From: an uncultured Bacteroidales bacterium
GTDB lineage: Bacteria > Bacteroidota > Bacteroidia > Bacteroidales > P3
Direction: 5' to 3'
Assembly: GCA_947176325.1 (NCBI GenBank)
Contig: CAMWQD010000028.1
Coordinates: forward strand, 1 to 10,006
Length of the DNA: 10,006 nt
Made by a program: the position numbers and the translations under genes. Positions 1-6,834 of the stretch are shown one piece after another. Below the pieces are notes generated by a model that did no database searches, was not told the DNA's origin, and saw only the letters and a program-made list of their open reading frames with translations. How positions within the stretch are numbered: the first letter of the stretch is position 1; each line of letters opens with the position of its first letter.

Positions 1-774
1 GTAGTTTGTATCAAGCAAGTGCCGGATACCACCGAAATCAAGCTGGATCCGGTTAAGGGTACGCTGATTCGCGACGGCGTTCCCAGCATTATGAATCCCG
101 ACGACAAGGGCGGTCTGGAATTCGCCCTCCAGTTGAAGGATCAGTACGGCGCACACGTCACCGTCATCACGATGGGCCCTCCCCAAGCCGACGCCATTCT
201 GCGCGAGGCTTTCGCCATGGGTGCCGACCGTGCCATTCTGCTTACCGACCGTGCTTTCGCCGGTGCCGATACCTTGGCCACGAGCCACGCGCTTTCGGCT
301 GCGTTGAAGAAACTCGAATACGATTTGATTATCGCCGGCCGTCAGGCTATCGACGGCGACACCGCGCAGGTAGGCCCCGAAACGGCTGAATTGCTCGATT
401 TGCCGCAGGTGAGCTACGTGGAAGGCATTGAATTCGACGGCAAGAACACCTTGCAGGTTCGCAAGCAGACCGAAGAAGGCTATCAGATTTTGGAAGTTCA
501 CACGCCTTGCTTGCTCACCGTGCTGGCTTCGGCCAACAAGGCCCGCTACATGACCGTGAGCGGCATCGTCAACGCTTTCGACAAGGAAGTGGAAATCTGG
601 ACGGCTGCTTCGGTAGGCGCCGATCCCGCCACCCTCGGTCTCAACGGTTCGCCCACCAAGGTGAAAAAATCGTTCGGCAAACAGCTCAAAGGCAAGGGCG
701 AGGTTCACGAAGTGGATGCCGCCGAAGCCGCCGAGATTATTGTCAATAAGTTAAAAGAACGTCACATTATCTAA
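1..774 (+). CDS. etfB: Electron transfer flavoprotein, beta subunit (5' end cut by window)
   Basis: Small subunit of the FAD-containing electron transfer flavoprotein, a soluble cytoplasmic heterodimer that passes electrons between acyl-CoA dehydrogenases and other carriers. The frame is open from base 1 and begins VVCIKQVPDT, the standard EtfB start less about three residues, so the GTG at 19 is an internal valine codon. The visible 257 residues are nearly the full family length. Counting from base 1, AGRQAIDGDTAQVGP (112-126) is the nucleotide-binding loop, and VRKQTEEGYQ through PCLLT (153-173) fits the EtfB family signature. The loop resembles that of electron-bifurcating ETFs of anaerobes rather than the AMP-binding loop of mitochondrial ETF; this subtype is my inference. 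etfA starts 12 bases after the stop, so the two are surely co-transcribed. Confidence 0.96.
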   Translation, partial: VVCIKQVPDTTEIKLDPVKGTLIRDGVPSIMNPDDKGGLEFALQLKDQYGAHVTVITMGPPQADAILREAFAMGADRAILLTDRAFAGADTLATSHALSAALKKLEYDLIIAGRQAIDGDTAQVGPETAELLDLPQVSYVEGIEFDGKNTLQVRKQTEEGYQILEVHTPCLLTVLASANKARYMTVSGIVNAFDKEVEIWTAASVGADPATLGLNGSPTKVKKSFGKQLKGKGEVHEVDAAEAAEIIVNKLKERHII

Positions 775-786
775 AAAATCACGAAA

Positions 787-1797
787 ATGGATATCGCAGC
801 ATATAAGAACGTTTTCGTCTTCGCCGAACAGCGCGAAGGCAAAATCCAGAGCGTGGCTTTCGAACTTCTTGGCAAAGCCCGCGATTTGGCCGACACTTTG
901 GGTCAGGAAGTATGCGCCATGTTGATTGGCTACGGTTTCAAAGACCAGGCCAAGGATCTGATTGCGCACGGTGCCGACCGCGTGTTGGTGGTGGACGACA
1001 AGGATCTCGAACTCTACACCACCGAAGCCTACGCGCAGGCTATCGTTTCGATTGTGGAACAGAAGAAGCCCGGCATCATTCTCTTGGGTGCCACCACGAT
1101 TGGCCGCGACCTCGGCCCGCGTGTTTCGGCCCGTCTGTCCACCGGTCTCACCGCCGACTGCACCAAGCTCGACATTGACGAAGAAACCAAGGGTCTGATG
1201 ATGACCCGTCCCGCTTTCGGCGGTAACCTCATGGCCACCATCATGTGCCCCAACCACCGTCCGCAGATGAGTACGGTTCGCCCCGGCGTTATGTCCGCCC
1301 GCGAAGCCGATGCCAGCCGCAAGGGCGAAATCGAAGCCGTGAAAGTGGAATTCAACCGCGAGAAAATTGCCCGTGTCAAGGTGAAGAAAGTGGTGAAGGA
1401 AGACAAGGGTTGCGTGGATATCTGCAAGGCCAAGGTTTTGGTTTCCGGCGGCCGCGGCGTAGGTTGCAAGGAAGGCTTTGAAAAACTCCGCAAGCTGGCC
1501 GACTGCCTCTGCGGCGAAGTTTCGTCTTCGCGCGCCATGGTGGATGCCGGTGTGATGGATCACAGCCGTCAGGTAGGTCAGACGGGTAAGACCGTCCGTC
1601 CCGACGTATATTTCGCCTTGGGTATTTCGGGTGCCATCCAGCACTTGGCCGGTATGGAAAATTCGGAATACATCATTGCGGTGAACAAAGACAAATACGC
1701 GCCTATCTTCGAAGTGGCCGATATGGGTATCGTGGGCGACCTCAATAAAGTGGTTCCCGCTTTGATAGACCGTCTCGCCAAAGAGGTGAAGAAGTAA
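787..1797 (+). CDS. etfA: Electron transfer flavoprotein, alpha subunit
   Basis: Large ETF subunit; its C-terminal domain binds the FAD that exchanges electrons with the partner dehydrogenase. The product is 336 residues, usual for the family. The N-terminal domain covers about residues 1-195 (TTIGRDLGPR and STGLTADC are typical). The C-terminal FAD domain shows VSGGRGVG (219-226), SSRAMVDAG (247-255), QVGQTGKTVRPD (262-273) and ALGISGAIQHLAGM (277-290), all canonical. Start: ATG after an A-rich stretch with no Shine-Dalgarno site, as is common in Bacteroidota. Five cysteines (209, 213, 227, 240, 242) crowd the start of the FAD domain. A terminator follows within 25 bases, so no acyl-CoA dehydrogenase lies downstream in this operon; a partner would have to be upstream of the window or elsewhere. 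Confidence 0.97.
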   Translation: MDIAAYKNVFVFAEQREGKIQSVAFELLGKARDLADTLGQEVCAMLIGYGFKDQAKDLIAHGADRVLVVDDKDLELYTTEAYAQAIVSIVEQKKPGIILLGATTIGRDLGPRVSARLSTGLTADCTKLDIDEETKGLMMTRPAFGGNLMATIMCPNHRPQMSTVRPGVMSAREADASRKGEIEAVKVEFNREKIARVKVKKVVKEDKGCVDICKAKVLVSGGRGVGCKEGFEKLRKLADCLCGEVSSSRAMVDAGVMDHSRQVGQTGKTVRPDVYFALGISGAIQHLAGMENSEYIIAVNKDKYAPIFEVADMGIVGDLNKVVPALIDRLAKEVKK

Positions 1798-1820
1798 AAC
1801 GAAATTCACCTTTTATCCGA

Positions 1821-1857
1821 AGCCCGCTCCATGACATCCGTCAGGAGCGGGCTTTTT
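1821..1857 (+). terminator. Intrinsic terminator of etfBA
   Basis: A perfect 10-base inverted repeat (AGCCCGCTCC at 1821-1830, its complement at 1844-1853) encloses an inner TGAC/GTCA pairing (1832-1835 with 1840-1843), leaving one bulged A and a four-base loop. A run of five T follows (1853-1857) on the plus strand. It lies 23 bases after the etfA stop. On the minus strand the bases after the stem are A-rich rather than T-rich, so it should terminate mainly plus-strand transcription. Its right arm coincides with the last codons and stop of the convergent flippase gene. Confidence 0.88.
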
Positions 1858-3115
1858 CGTAGCGGGTGATGAGGCTCCTGTACCAGATGAGTTGGACGGC
1901 GATGACTACCACGCCGCTGAGACTGAAAAGCAGCAAGGCCAAAGAAAGGTCGTGCAGAAGTATTCCGACGAAAAGGCTTGCGCAACGCAAGGCAAAATAG
2001 GCGATTTCGATGCCTAACATCACACTTTGCTTCTGAAATATATCGGGAATGAAACAAAGGCTTCCCCCCACGCATACCATGGCGATCCACGGCAGGAGCA
2101 AACGGATGTGTTCGCCCGTCACCGCCCAGTTATCGCCCAACAGCCACGCGCAAAGTTGCGGCAGGAAGAAATACAGAACGGCGAAGCAGGGAATCACCAC
2201 CGCCAGTGTCCGAACAATGAATCTGTCGAATAATTTTCCTATTTCCTGCCTGTTCTGCACCTTTTCCGAAAATTTCTGGAAAAACACTTGATAAATCGAG
2301 GAAACAATCATGTTGATGGGGCGGAAGGAGAGGGTGAGCGCCATGCCGAAATAGCCTATGGCACCGAGGCCGAAGACGGGCGTGAGCAGGAAAAAGGGCA
2401 GGTTTCCGCTGAAATAATTGACGATGCTGCGGGGTAGGGAGAAGATGGGAAAACGTTTGTAGCGGCGCAATGCCGTTCCGATTTGCCGGAAATCGAGGCG
2501 GAACAACATCCTTAGTTGCGCCTTGTTGTGCCGGAAGCCCGTCGCCAAAGCCCCGGCGAGAGCCAAAGCCAAGCCCGAAACGGTGGAAACCACAAGTCCC
2601 CACCGCAACTTTCCCGCCAATCCGAAACCGTATTTAAGCAAGGAATTGCTTGCGGTCTGCGATACCTGATACAAGCCGATGGTGCTGAATTTCTTGTTTC
2701 GGGTGAACCAATAATTGAAAAGCGTCCACAAGCCCGAAAGCAGCACGAAAAGGGGCAGGAGAGGGTAAAAAACGGCCAATTCGGGCGCGTTGAAGAGGGC
2801 GGCAATCGGTTTTCGGAAAAAGACGCTCAGGGCAACGAGCAAGGTCATTCCCGTCACCCACAGGAAATCCGCCTGGAAAACGCCCACCGCCTTTTTTTCG
2901 GATTTGGGAAGCAGCAGGGCGTAATGATAATCCGCATTGGCAACCAAGAGCAGAACCCCGCCGATGGAGAGAAAAAGGTTCAGCACCCCGAAATCGTCGG
3001 GCGAATAGAGCCGCGTGAGCAGGGGATAGAAAAGCAAGGCCAGAGCCTGCGCCACCGCGTTGGCCGAGACCAGTTTTCCCGTGTTTCTTATCGCTTCCGA
3101 CTTAAACATTTTCAT
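1841..3115 (-). CDS. Wzx-like polysaccharide flippase (MOP superfamily, COG2244 type)
   Basis: Integral inner-membrane protein expected to flip lipid-linked sugar units to the periplasmic face during surface polysaccharide or O-antigen assembly. The 424-residue product has many hydrophobic segments, roughly at 14-34, 44-63, 83-100, 115-137, 174-193, 236-275, 300-322, 338-358, 368-387 and 391-411. The opening, with a conserved SANAVAQALALLFYPLLTRLYSP stretch around 17-39 (an early helix ending in TRLYSPDDFG), is characteristic of this family. So is YKRFPIFSLP (219-228) followed by the paired helices up to about 275. It is divergent from the nucleotide-sugar dehydrogenase gene, and together they suggest a glycan locus. 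The start at 3115 is preceded by a likely promoter; a second in-frame ATG lies two codons later (3109). The transported glycan cannot be deduced. Confidence 0.88.
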   Translation of the reverse strand: MKMFKSEAIRNTGKLVSANAVAQALALLFYPLLTRLYSPDDFGVLNLFLSIGGVLLLVANADYHYALLLPKSEKKAVGVFQADFLWVTGMTLLVALSVFFRKPIAALFNAPELAVFYPLLPLFVLLSGLWTLFNYWFTRNKKFSTIGLYQVSQTASNSLLKYGFGLAGKLRWGLVVSTVSGLALALAGALATGFRHNKAQLRMLFRLDFRQIGTALRRYKRFPIFSLPRSIVNYFSGNLPFFLLTPVFGLGAIGYFGMALTLSFRPINMIVSSIYQVFFQKFSEKVQNRQEIGKLFDRFIVRTLAVVIPCFAVLYFFLPQLCAWLLGDNWAVTGEHIRLLLPWIAMVCVGGSLCFIPDIFQKQSVMLGIEIAYFALRCASLFVGILLHDLSLALLLFSLSGVVVIAVQLIWYRSLITRYEKARS

Positions 3116-3131
3116 ACAAACGGAATTCGTA

Positions 3132-3139
3132 CAAAATTA
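3132..3139 (-). promoter_or_regulatory. Putative -7 promoter element for the flippase gene
   Basis: Read on the minus strand this is TAATTTTG, a full match to the Bacteroidota -7 consensus TAnnTTTG, ending 16 bases before the flippase ATG. A clear -33 TTTG is not present; TTTA lies at about the right distance, around 3161-3164. That site overlaps the plus-strand -7 element, so the two divergent promoters may compete for RNA polymerase. Consensus match only. Confidence 0.4.
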
Positions 3140-3160
3140 AAAACTTTCGAGGTTTTTCGC

Positions 3161-3168
3161 TAAATTTG
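3161..3168 (+). promoter_or_regulatory. Putative -7 promoter element for the dehydrogenase operon
   Basis: TAAATTTG matches the Bacteroidota -7 consensus TAnnTTTG and ends 10 bases before the first possible ATG (3179). I see no convincing -33 TTTG near 3136-3140. If this element is used, transcription would start around 3172-3175. That leaves almost no leader before 3179 and makes the ATG at 3191 a serious alternative start. Confidence 0.42.
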
Positions 3169-3178
3169 TAGGGATATA

Positions 3179-4477
3179 ATGAAAGGGAAAATGGCACAGG
3201 AAAAGTTGCAAAATGTAAAGATTTGCGTGATAGGGCTCGGTTATGTGGGCTTGCCCCTGGCGCGCTTGTTTTCCACCTGCTATACCACCGTGGGTTTCGA
3301 CGAAAATGCCGAAAGGGTGCGGGCGTTGAACTCCGGCCACGATGCCACCGGCGAAGTGAGTGATGATTTGTTGCAGGACGCGCTTCAAAATCATGGTTTC
3401 ACCTGTACTTCCTCTCTCGACAAGATACGCGATTGCAACGTCTATATCGTGGCGGTTCCCACGCCCGTGAACAGCGACAACACGCCCGACCTGCGGCCTG
3501 TCTTCAAGGCGAGCGAGACGGTGGGCAAAGTGCTTTCGAAAGGCGATGTGGTGATTTATGAATCCACGGTTTATCCGGGTGTTACCGAAGACGAATGTAT
3601 GCCGATTGTGGCGAAGTTTTCGGGTTTGACCTACAACACGGATTTTTTCGCCGGCTACTCGCCCGAGCGCATCAATCCCGGCGACAAGGAACATACGGTG
3701 GAGAAAATCAAGAAGGTGACGTCGGGTTCCACTCCCGAAGTGGCCGATTTTGTAGACAGGCTCTATAATTCCGTCTTGTTGAACGGCACGCAGAAGGCTT
3801 CTTCCATTCGTGTGGCGGAGGCTGCGAAAATCATCGAAAACTGCCAGCGCGACGTAAACATCGCCTTCATCAACGAACTCGCCAAGATTTTCAACGCTAT
3901 GGGCATAGATACGCACGAGGTTATCGAGGCGGCTTCGTCCAAGTGGAATTTCATCAAATACAGCCCGGGGCTTGTGGGTGGGCATTGCATCAGCATAGAC
4001 CCTTACTATCTGATACAGAAAGCGCAGGTATACGGGGTGTTTCCGCGCATCATGCATACGGCCCGGCGGCTCAACGACGGCATGGGTTCGTATGTGGCGC
4101 AGCAGACCATCCGCTGCATGAACAAGAAGGACGTGTTGGTGAAGGATGCCGAAATTCTGATTTTAGGCTTCACGTTCAAGGAAAACTGCCCCGACATCCG
4201 CAATACCAAGGTCATCGACATCTATCACACCTTTGCTGAATATACCTCGCGCATCACGGTCTACGACCCGTGGGCGGACGCAGAAAAGGTGAGGAAAGAA
4301 TACGGCATAGAGGTGGTGAATGCGCTTCCCGAAAAAGCGGCTTTCGACGCGGTGATTCTCGCCGTGGCGCACCGTTGCTTTTTGGAAAAGGACGTGCGGG
4401 CGTGGGTGCGCGAAGGTGGCGTAGTTTACGATGTAAAGGGCGTTTTGCCGCGAGAAACGGTAGACGACAGACTGTAA
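3179..4477 (+). CDS. Nucleotide-sugar 6-dehydrogenase (UDP-GlcNAc/UDP-Glc dehydrogenase family, TviB/WbpA-like)
   Basis: Cytoplasmic NAD-dependent enzyme that oxidises C6 of a UDP-linked hexose in two steps to the uronic acid, a precursor for surface polysaccharide. From the ATG at 3179 (432 residues), GLGYVGLP (19-26) is the Rossmann NAD loop. YESTVYPGVTEDEC is the usual central strand. SSIRVAEAAKIIENCQRDVN starts the middle helical domain. GLVGGHCISIDPYYL carries the catalytic Cys270, with the lysine of KWNFIKYSPG just before it. FTFKENCPDIRNTKV marks the UDP-binding C-terminal domain. The GHCI-x-x-DPYYL form is more like TviB/WbpA (UDP-HexNAc) than plain UDP-glucose dehydrogenases, but substrate is inferred. 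ATG 3191 is an alternative start: it would begin MAQEKLQNVKICVIG and has a purine-rich AAAGGGAAA just upstream. First gene of a tight operon with the GT2 gene. Confidence 0.93.
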   Translation: MKGKMAQEKLQNVKICVIGLGYVGLPLARLFSTCYTTVGFDENAERVRALNSGHDATGEVSDDLLQDALQNHGFTCTSSLDKIRDCNVYIVAVPTPVNSDNTPDLRPVFKASETVGKVLSKGDVVIYESTVYPGVTEDECMPIVAKFSGLTYNTDFFAGYSPERINPGDKEHTVEKIKKVTSGSTPEVADFVDRLYNSVLLNGTQKASSIRVAEAAKIIENCQRDVNIAFINELAKIFNAMGIDTHEVIEAASSKWNFIKYSPGLVGGHCISIDPYYLIQKAQVYGVFPRIMHTARRLNDGMGSYVAQQTIRCMNKKDVLVKDAEILILGFTFKENCPDIRNTKVIDIYHTFAEYTSRITVYDPWADAEKVRKEYGIEVVNALPEKAAFDAVILAVAHRCFLEKDVRAWVREGGVVYDVKGVLPRETVDDRL

Positions 4478-4478
4478 C

Positions 4479-4483
4479 GGAGG
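4479..4483 (+). promoter_or_regulatory. Strong Shine-Dalgarno site of the glycosyltransferase gene
   Basis: GGAGG sits two bases after the dehydrogenase stop and six bases before the ATG at 4490. A near-perfect site stands out here, because the clear start of etfA has none. It fixes the glycosyltransferase start. Confidence 0.7.
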
Positions 4484-4489
4484 AACGAT

Positions 4490-5299
4490 ATGAACAATGC
4501 GCCTTTGGTTTCCATTATCATGCCCAATTATAATTGTGGCCCGTTTCTGCGCACAGCCATAGATTCGGTGCTTTCGCAAACGTATGGAAATTGGGAGTTG
4601 CTGATTCAGGACGATGCCTCCACCGACGGAAGCCAGGCGATTATTGAGGAATATGCCGCGCGGGAGCCTCGGATAAAATTTGAAAGGAACGATAGGAATA
4701 AGGGCGCGGCCTTGAGCCGGAACAGGGCTATCGAGCGTTCCGAGGGCGAGTATCTGGCTTTTTTGGACAGCGATGATGTTTGGTTGCCGAAGAAACTCGA
4801 GATGCAGTTGGCGTTCATGCAGGCGCACGATTGCGATTTCAGTTTCACGCAATATGCGCATATAGACGAAAAGGGGCGCTTGATGGGCGTACAGGCCAAG
4901 GTGGTGAAACATTTAACGTATGGAAAGATGCTGAGACACTGCTGGCCGGGTTGTCTCACGGTGATGTATCGGCAGGATTTGCATCGCAAGATCTATGCGG
5001 AGGATGTGGAGCGCAACAACGACCACGCCTTGTTTCTCCGGGTCTTGAAGAATTGCCGAAACGCTTGCGGCATACCCACGTGCATGGCCTTGTACCGTAT
5101 CCGCAAGGGGAGTATTTCGCGGAGTAAGCTCAAGATGATAAAGCCGTATGTGGAGGTGGTTCACGACTTGGAGGGACACAGTTACTGTATGGCGCTTTTC
5201 TGCGTGTTTACGCAGGTTTTCGTTAAGGTTTTCTTGAAATACAAAAAAACGAAGAGATATGGAGAACTTGAATGCGAAGTGGCGGGAACAACTGTCTGA
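4490..5299 (+). CDS. Family 2 glycosyltransferase (GT-A fold)
   Basis: Cytoplasmic, probably membrane-associated inverting glycosyltransferase that would transfer a sugar from a nucleotide donor to a growing glycan. In 269 residues it shows VSIIMPNYN (7-15) at the first strand, QDDASTDGS (40-48) with the donor-binding aspartates, NKGAALSRNRAI (70-81) and the metal-binding DSDD (93-96). NNDHALFLRVLKN follows as the likely acceptor-side and catalytic-base region, then YRIRKGSISRSK, typical of the WcaA/TuaG-like subgroup. A hydrophobic stretch near residues 232-247 (MALFCVFTQVFVKVFL) could contact the membrane. It starts 12 bases after the dehydrogenase stop and its last 41 bases overlap the DUF4301 gene in another frame, which implies co-transcription and possibly translational coupling. 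Donor and acceptor are unknown. Confidence 0.92.
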   Translation: MNNAPLVSIIMPNYNCGPFLRTAIDSVLSQTYGNWELLIQDDASTDGSQAIIEEYAAREPRIKFERNDRNKGAALSRNRAIERSEGEYLAFLDSDDVWLPKKLEMQLAFMQAHDCDFSFTQYAHIDEKGRLMGVQAKVVKHLTYGKMLRHCWPGCLTVMYRQDLHRKIYAEDVERNNDHALFLRVLKNCRNACGIPTCMALYRIRKGSISRSKLKMIKPYVEVVHDLEGHSYCMALFCVFTQVFVKVFLKYKKTKRYGELECEVAGTTV

Positions 5300-6809
5300 G
5301 AAAGGCATTTCGGAAGCGCAGTTGCAGGAACAGTTGGAGAATTTCAAAAAGGGCTTTCCTTTCGCGCGTCTCACGGGGGCGGCGGTGGAAGACGACGGTG
5401 TGTTGGTTTTCGGGGAGGAACAGAGGGAAAACTACCGCAGGCTCTATCGCGAAAAGGCTTCTTCCGAGAGCATTTTGAAATTTGTTCCGGCTTCGGGGGC
5501 GGCCACGCGCATGTTCAAGAATCTCTATGCGTTTTATGAGAAATTGAAAGCCACTTCCGTAGCCGAAGAGCCGACCGCCGATGTGCGCGAGTTTTTCGAC
5601 AATCTTCACCGATACGCTTTCTACAACGAGTTGGACGAGGCGGTGAAGAAGATAAGCGGAGCGGATTTGAAACAATGCATGGCCGAAAAGAAATACTTGG
5701 CGGCGCTGGACGCTTTGTTGGAAAATCCGAAAGGTTTGGGCTACGGCAAAAAGCCCAAGGCGTTGTTGAGGTTTCACGCCTATCCCGACGGCAACCGGTT
5801 GGCGTTGGAAGAACATTTGGTGGAAGGTGCGCTCTATGCGCAGAGCGGAGGCGTGTGCCGCCTGCATTTCACGCTTTCTCCCGAACACCGCGCCGATTTC
5901 GAAGCTGCGGTGAAAGCCGCCCTTCCGCACTACGAAAAGAAATTCAACATCCGTTACGATATTTTCTATTCCGAGCAGAAATCTTCTACCGATACGGTGG
6001 CGGTGACTTTAGACAACCGCATCTTTACCGACGCGGAGGGCAATATGGTGTTCCGTCCCGGCGGCCACGGTGCGCTTATCGAGAATCTGAACGAAATGGA
6101 TGCCGATGTGATTTTCATCAAGAACATCGACAATGTCACCACCGATGCCTTGCGCGGGGATACCGTCGCCTACAAGGAGTTGTTGGCGGGGGTGTTGATG
6201 GAGTGCCGCGAGGCCGTATACGGATGTTTGGAGAAAATGGACACCATGACGCAGGTCTATCCTTCGTTCCTGCAGGAAGTGCGGGCGTTGGTGTGCGGAA
6301 AATTGGGAATGAAGCTGCCCGACGGTTTCGACGATATGGGGCAGCGGGCGCAGTTGGAGTATTTCCGTGCAGTTTTAGACCGTCCCATGCGCGTGTGCGG
6401 CGTGGTGCGCAATACGGGAGAGCCCGGCGGCGGCCCGTTCTGGGTGCTTTCCGAGGGAGAGAAAGCTCCTTCGCGGCAGATAGTGGAGTCGTCGCAGGTA
6501 GACAGGGCCGCCGCCGACCAAAAGCGGATTTTCGAGACTTCGCGGTTCTTCAATCCCGTGGACTTGGTTTGCAGTCTCTATAACCACAAGCACGAGAAAT
6601 ACGATTTAAGGCGGTTCGTAGACCCGCAGACGGCTTTCATTTCGCAGAAATCGGTCAAGGGAACCGACATCAAGGCTATGGAGCTTCCCGGCTTGTGGAA
6701 CGGAGCCATGGCACGGTGGATCACCTTGTTCGTGGAAGTGCCGCAAAGTGTCTTCACACCGGTCAAAACCGTCAACGACCTGCTTCGCAAAGAACATCAA
6801 AATTTGTAA
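5259..6809 (+). CDS. DUF4301 family protein, probable UDP-sugar pyrophosphorylase-like nucleotidyltransferase
   Basis: A 516-residue protein I recognise as DUF4301, a Bacteroidota family without an assigned function. Opening features are a helical segment (about 17-35, SEAQLQEQLENFKKGFPF) and VPASGAATRMFK (76-87), which looks like the nucleotide-binding GxGTRM loop. PKALLRF (166-172) resembles the PKG-L-P part of that loop. FRPGGHGALIENLN (265-278) matches the PPGHGD-like loop of UDP-glucose pyrophosphorylases, and FIKNIDNV (286-293) matches their metal-binding F-x-x-N-x-DN strand. Near the C-terminus, ELPGLWNGAM followed by VEVPQSVFTPVKTVNDLL resembles the QLE-x-A-x-GAA ... VPRSRFLPVKT-x-x-DLL segment of UGP2 enzymes. 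The C-terminal beta-helix of UGP2 is absent. The family call is from memory; the enzymatic role is inference. It overlaps the GT2 gene by 41 bases, so a nucleotide-sugar job in the glycan block fits. No signal peptide: cytoplasmic. Confidence 0.85.
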   Translation: MENLNAKWREQLSEKGISEAQLQEQLENFKKGFPFARLTGAAVEDDGVLVFGEEQRENYRRLYREKASSESILKFVPASGAATRMFKNLYAFYEKLKATSVAEEPTADVREFFDNLHRYAFYNELDEAVKKISGADLKQCMAEKKYLAALDALLENPKGLGYGKKPKALLRFHAYPDGNRLALEEHLVEGALYAQSGGVCRLHFTLSPEHRADFEAAVKAALPHYEKKFNIRYDIFYSEQKSSTDTVAVTLDNRIFTDAEGNMVFRPGGHGALIENLNEMDADVIFIKNIDNVTTDALRGDTVAYKELLAGVLMECREAVYGCLEKMDTMTQVYPSFLQEVRALVCGKLGMKLPDGFDDMGQRAQLEYFRAVLDRPMRVCGVVRNTGEPGGGPFWVLSEGEKAPSRQIVESSQVDRAAADQKRIFETSRFFNPVDLVCSLYNHKHEKYDLRRFVDPQTAFISQKSVKGTDIKAMELPGLWNGAMARWITLFVEVPQSVFTPVKTVNDLLRKEHQNL

Positions 6810-6834
6810 AGAACATCCAAAACCTTATATTAAT

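Noticed and set aside
19..21. GTG as the etfB start
   Set aside because: The six codons before it (VVCIKQ) belong to the conserved EtfB N-terminus, so the gene begins left of the window.
751..1809. Long minus-strand open frame (352 codons) antisense to etfA
   Set aside because: It mirrors etfA almost exactly, and its translation is repetitive in His, Gly and Phe with no recognisable domain. etfA is unmistakable, so this is a codon-bias shadow.
3137..4057. Minus-strand open frame of 306 codons antisense to the sugar dehydrogenase
   Set aside because: It has no family resemblance and covers strongly conserved dehydrogenase codons.
5675..6583. Plus-strand open frame of 302 codons inside DUF4301 in another frame
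   Set aside because: It is Arg/Gly-rich with no motifs and is fully contained in the well-supported DUF4301 gene.
6795..6808. AAAATTTG before the dipeptidase as a promoter element
   Set aside because: It lacks the TA of TAnnTTTG and has no -33 match. The gene more likely shares the upstream transcript.
6748..6834. Upstream in-frame ATG extending the dipeptidase by 29 residues
   Set aside because: The extension would be translated from DUF4301 codons in another frame, and the ATG at 6835 gives the normal M20 N-terminus.
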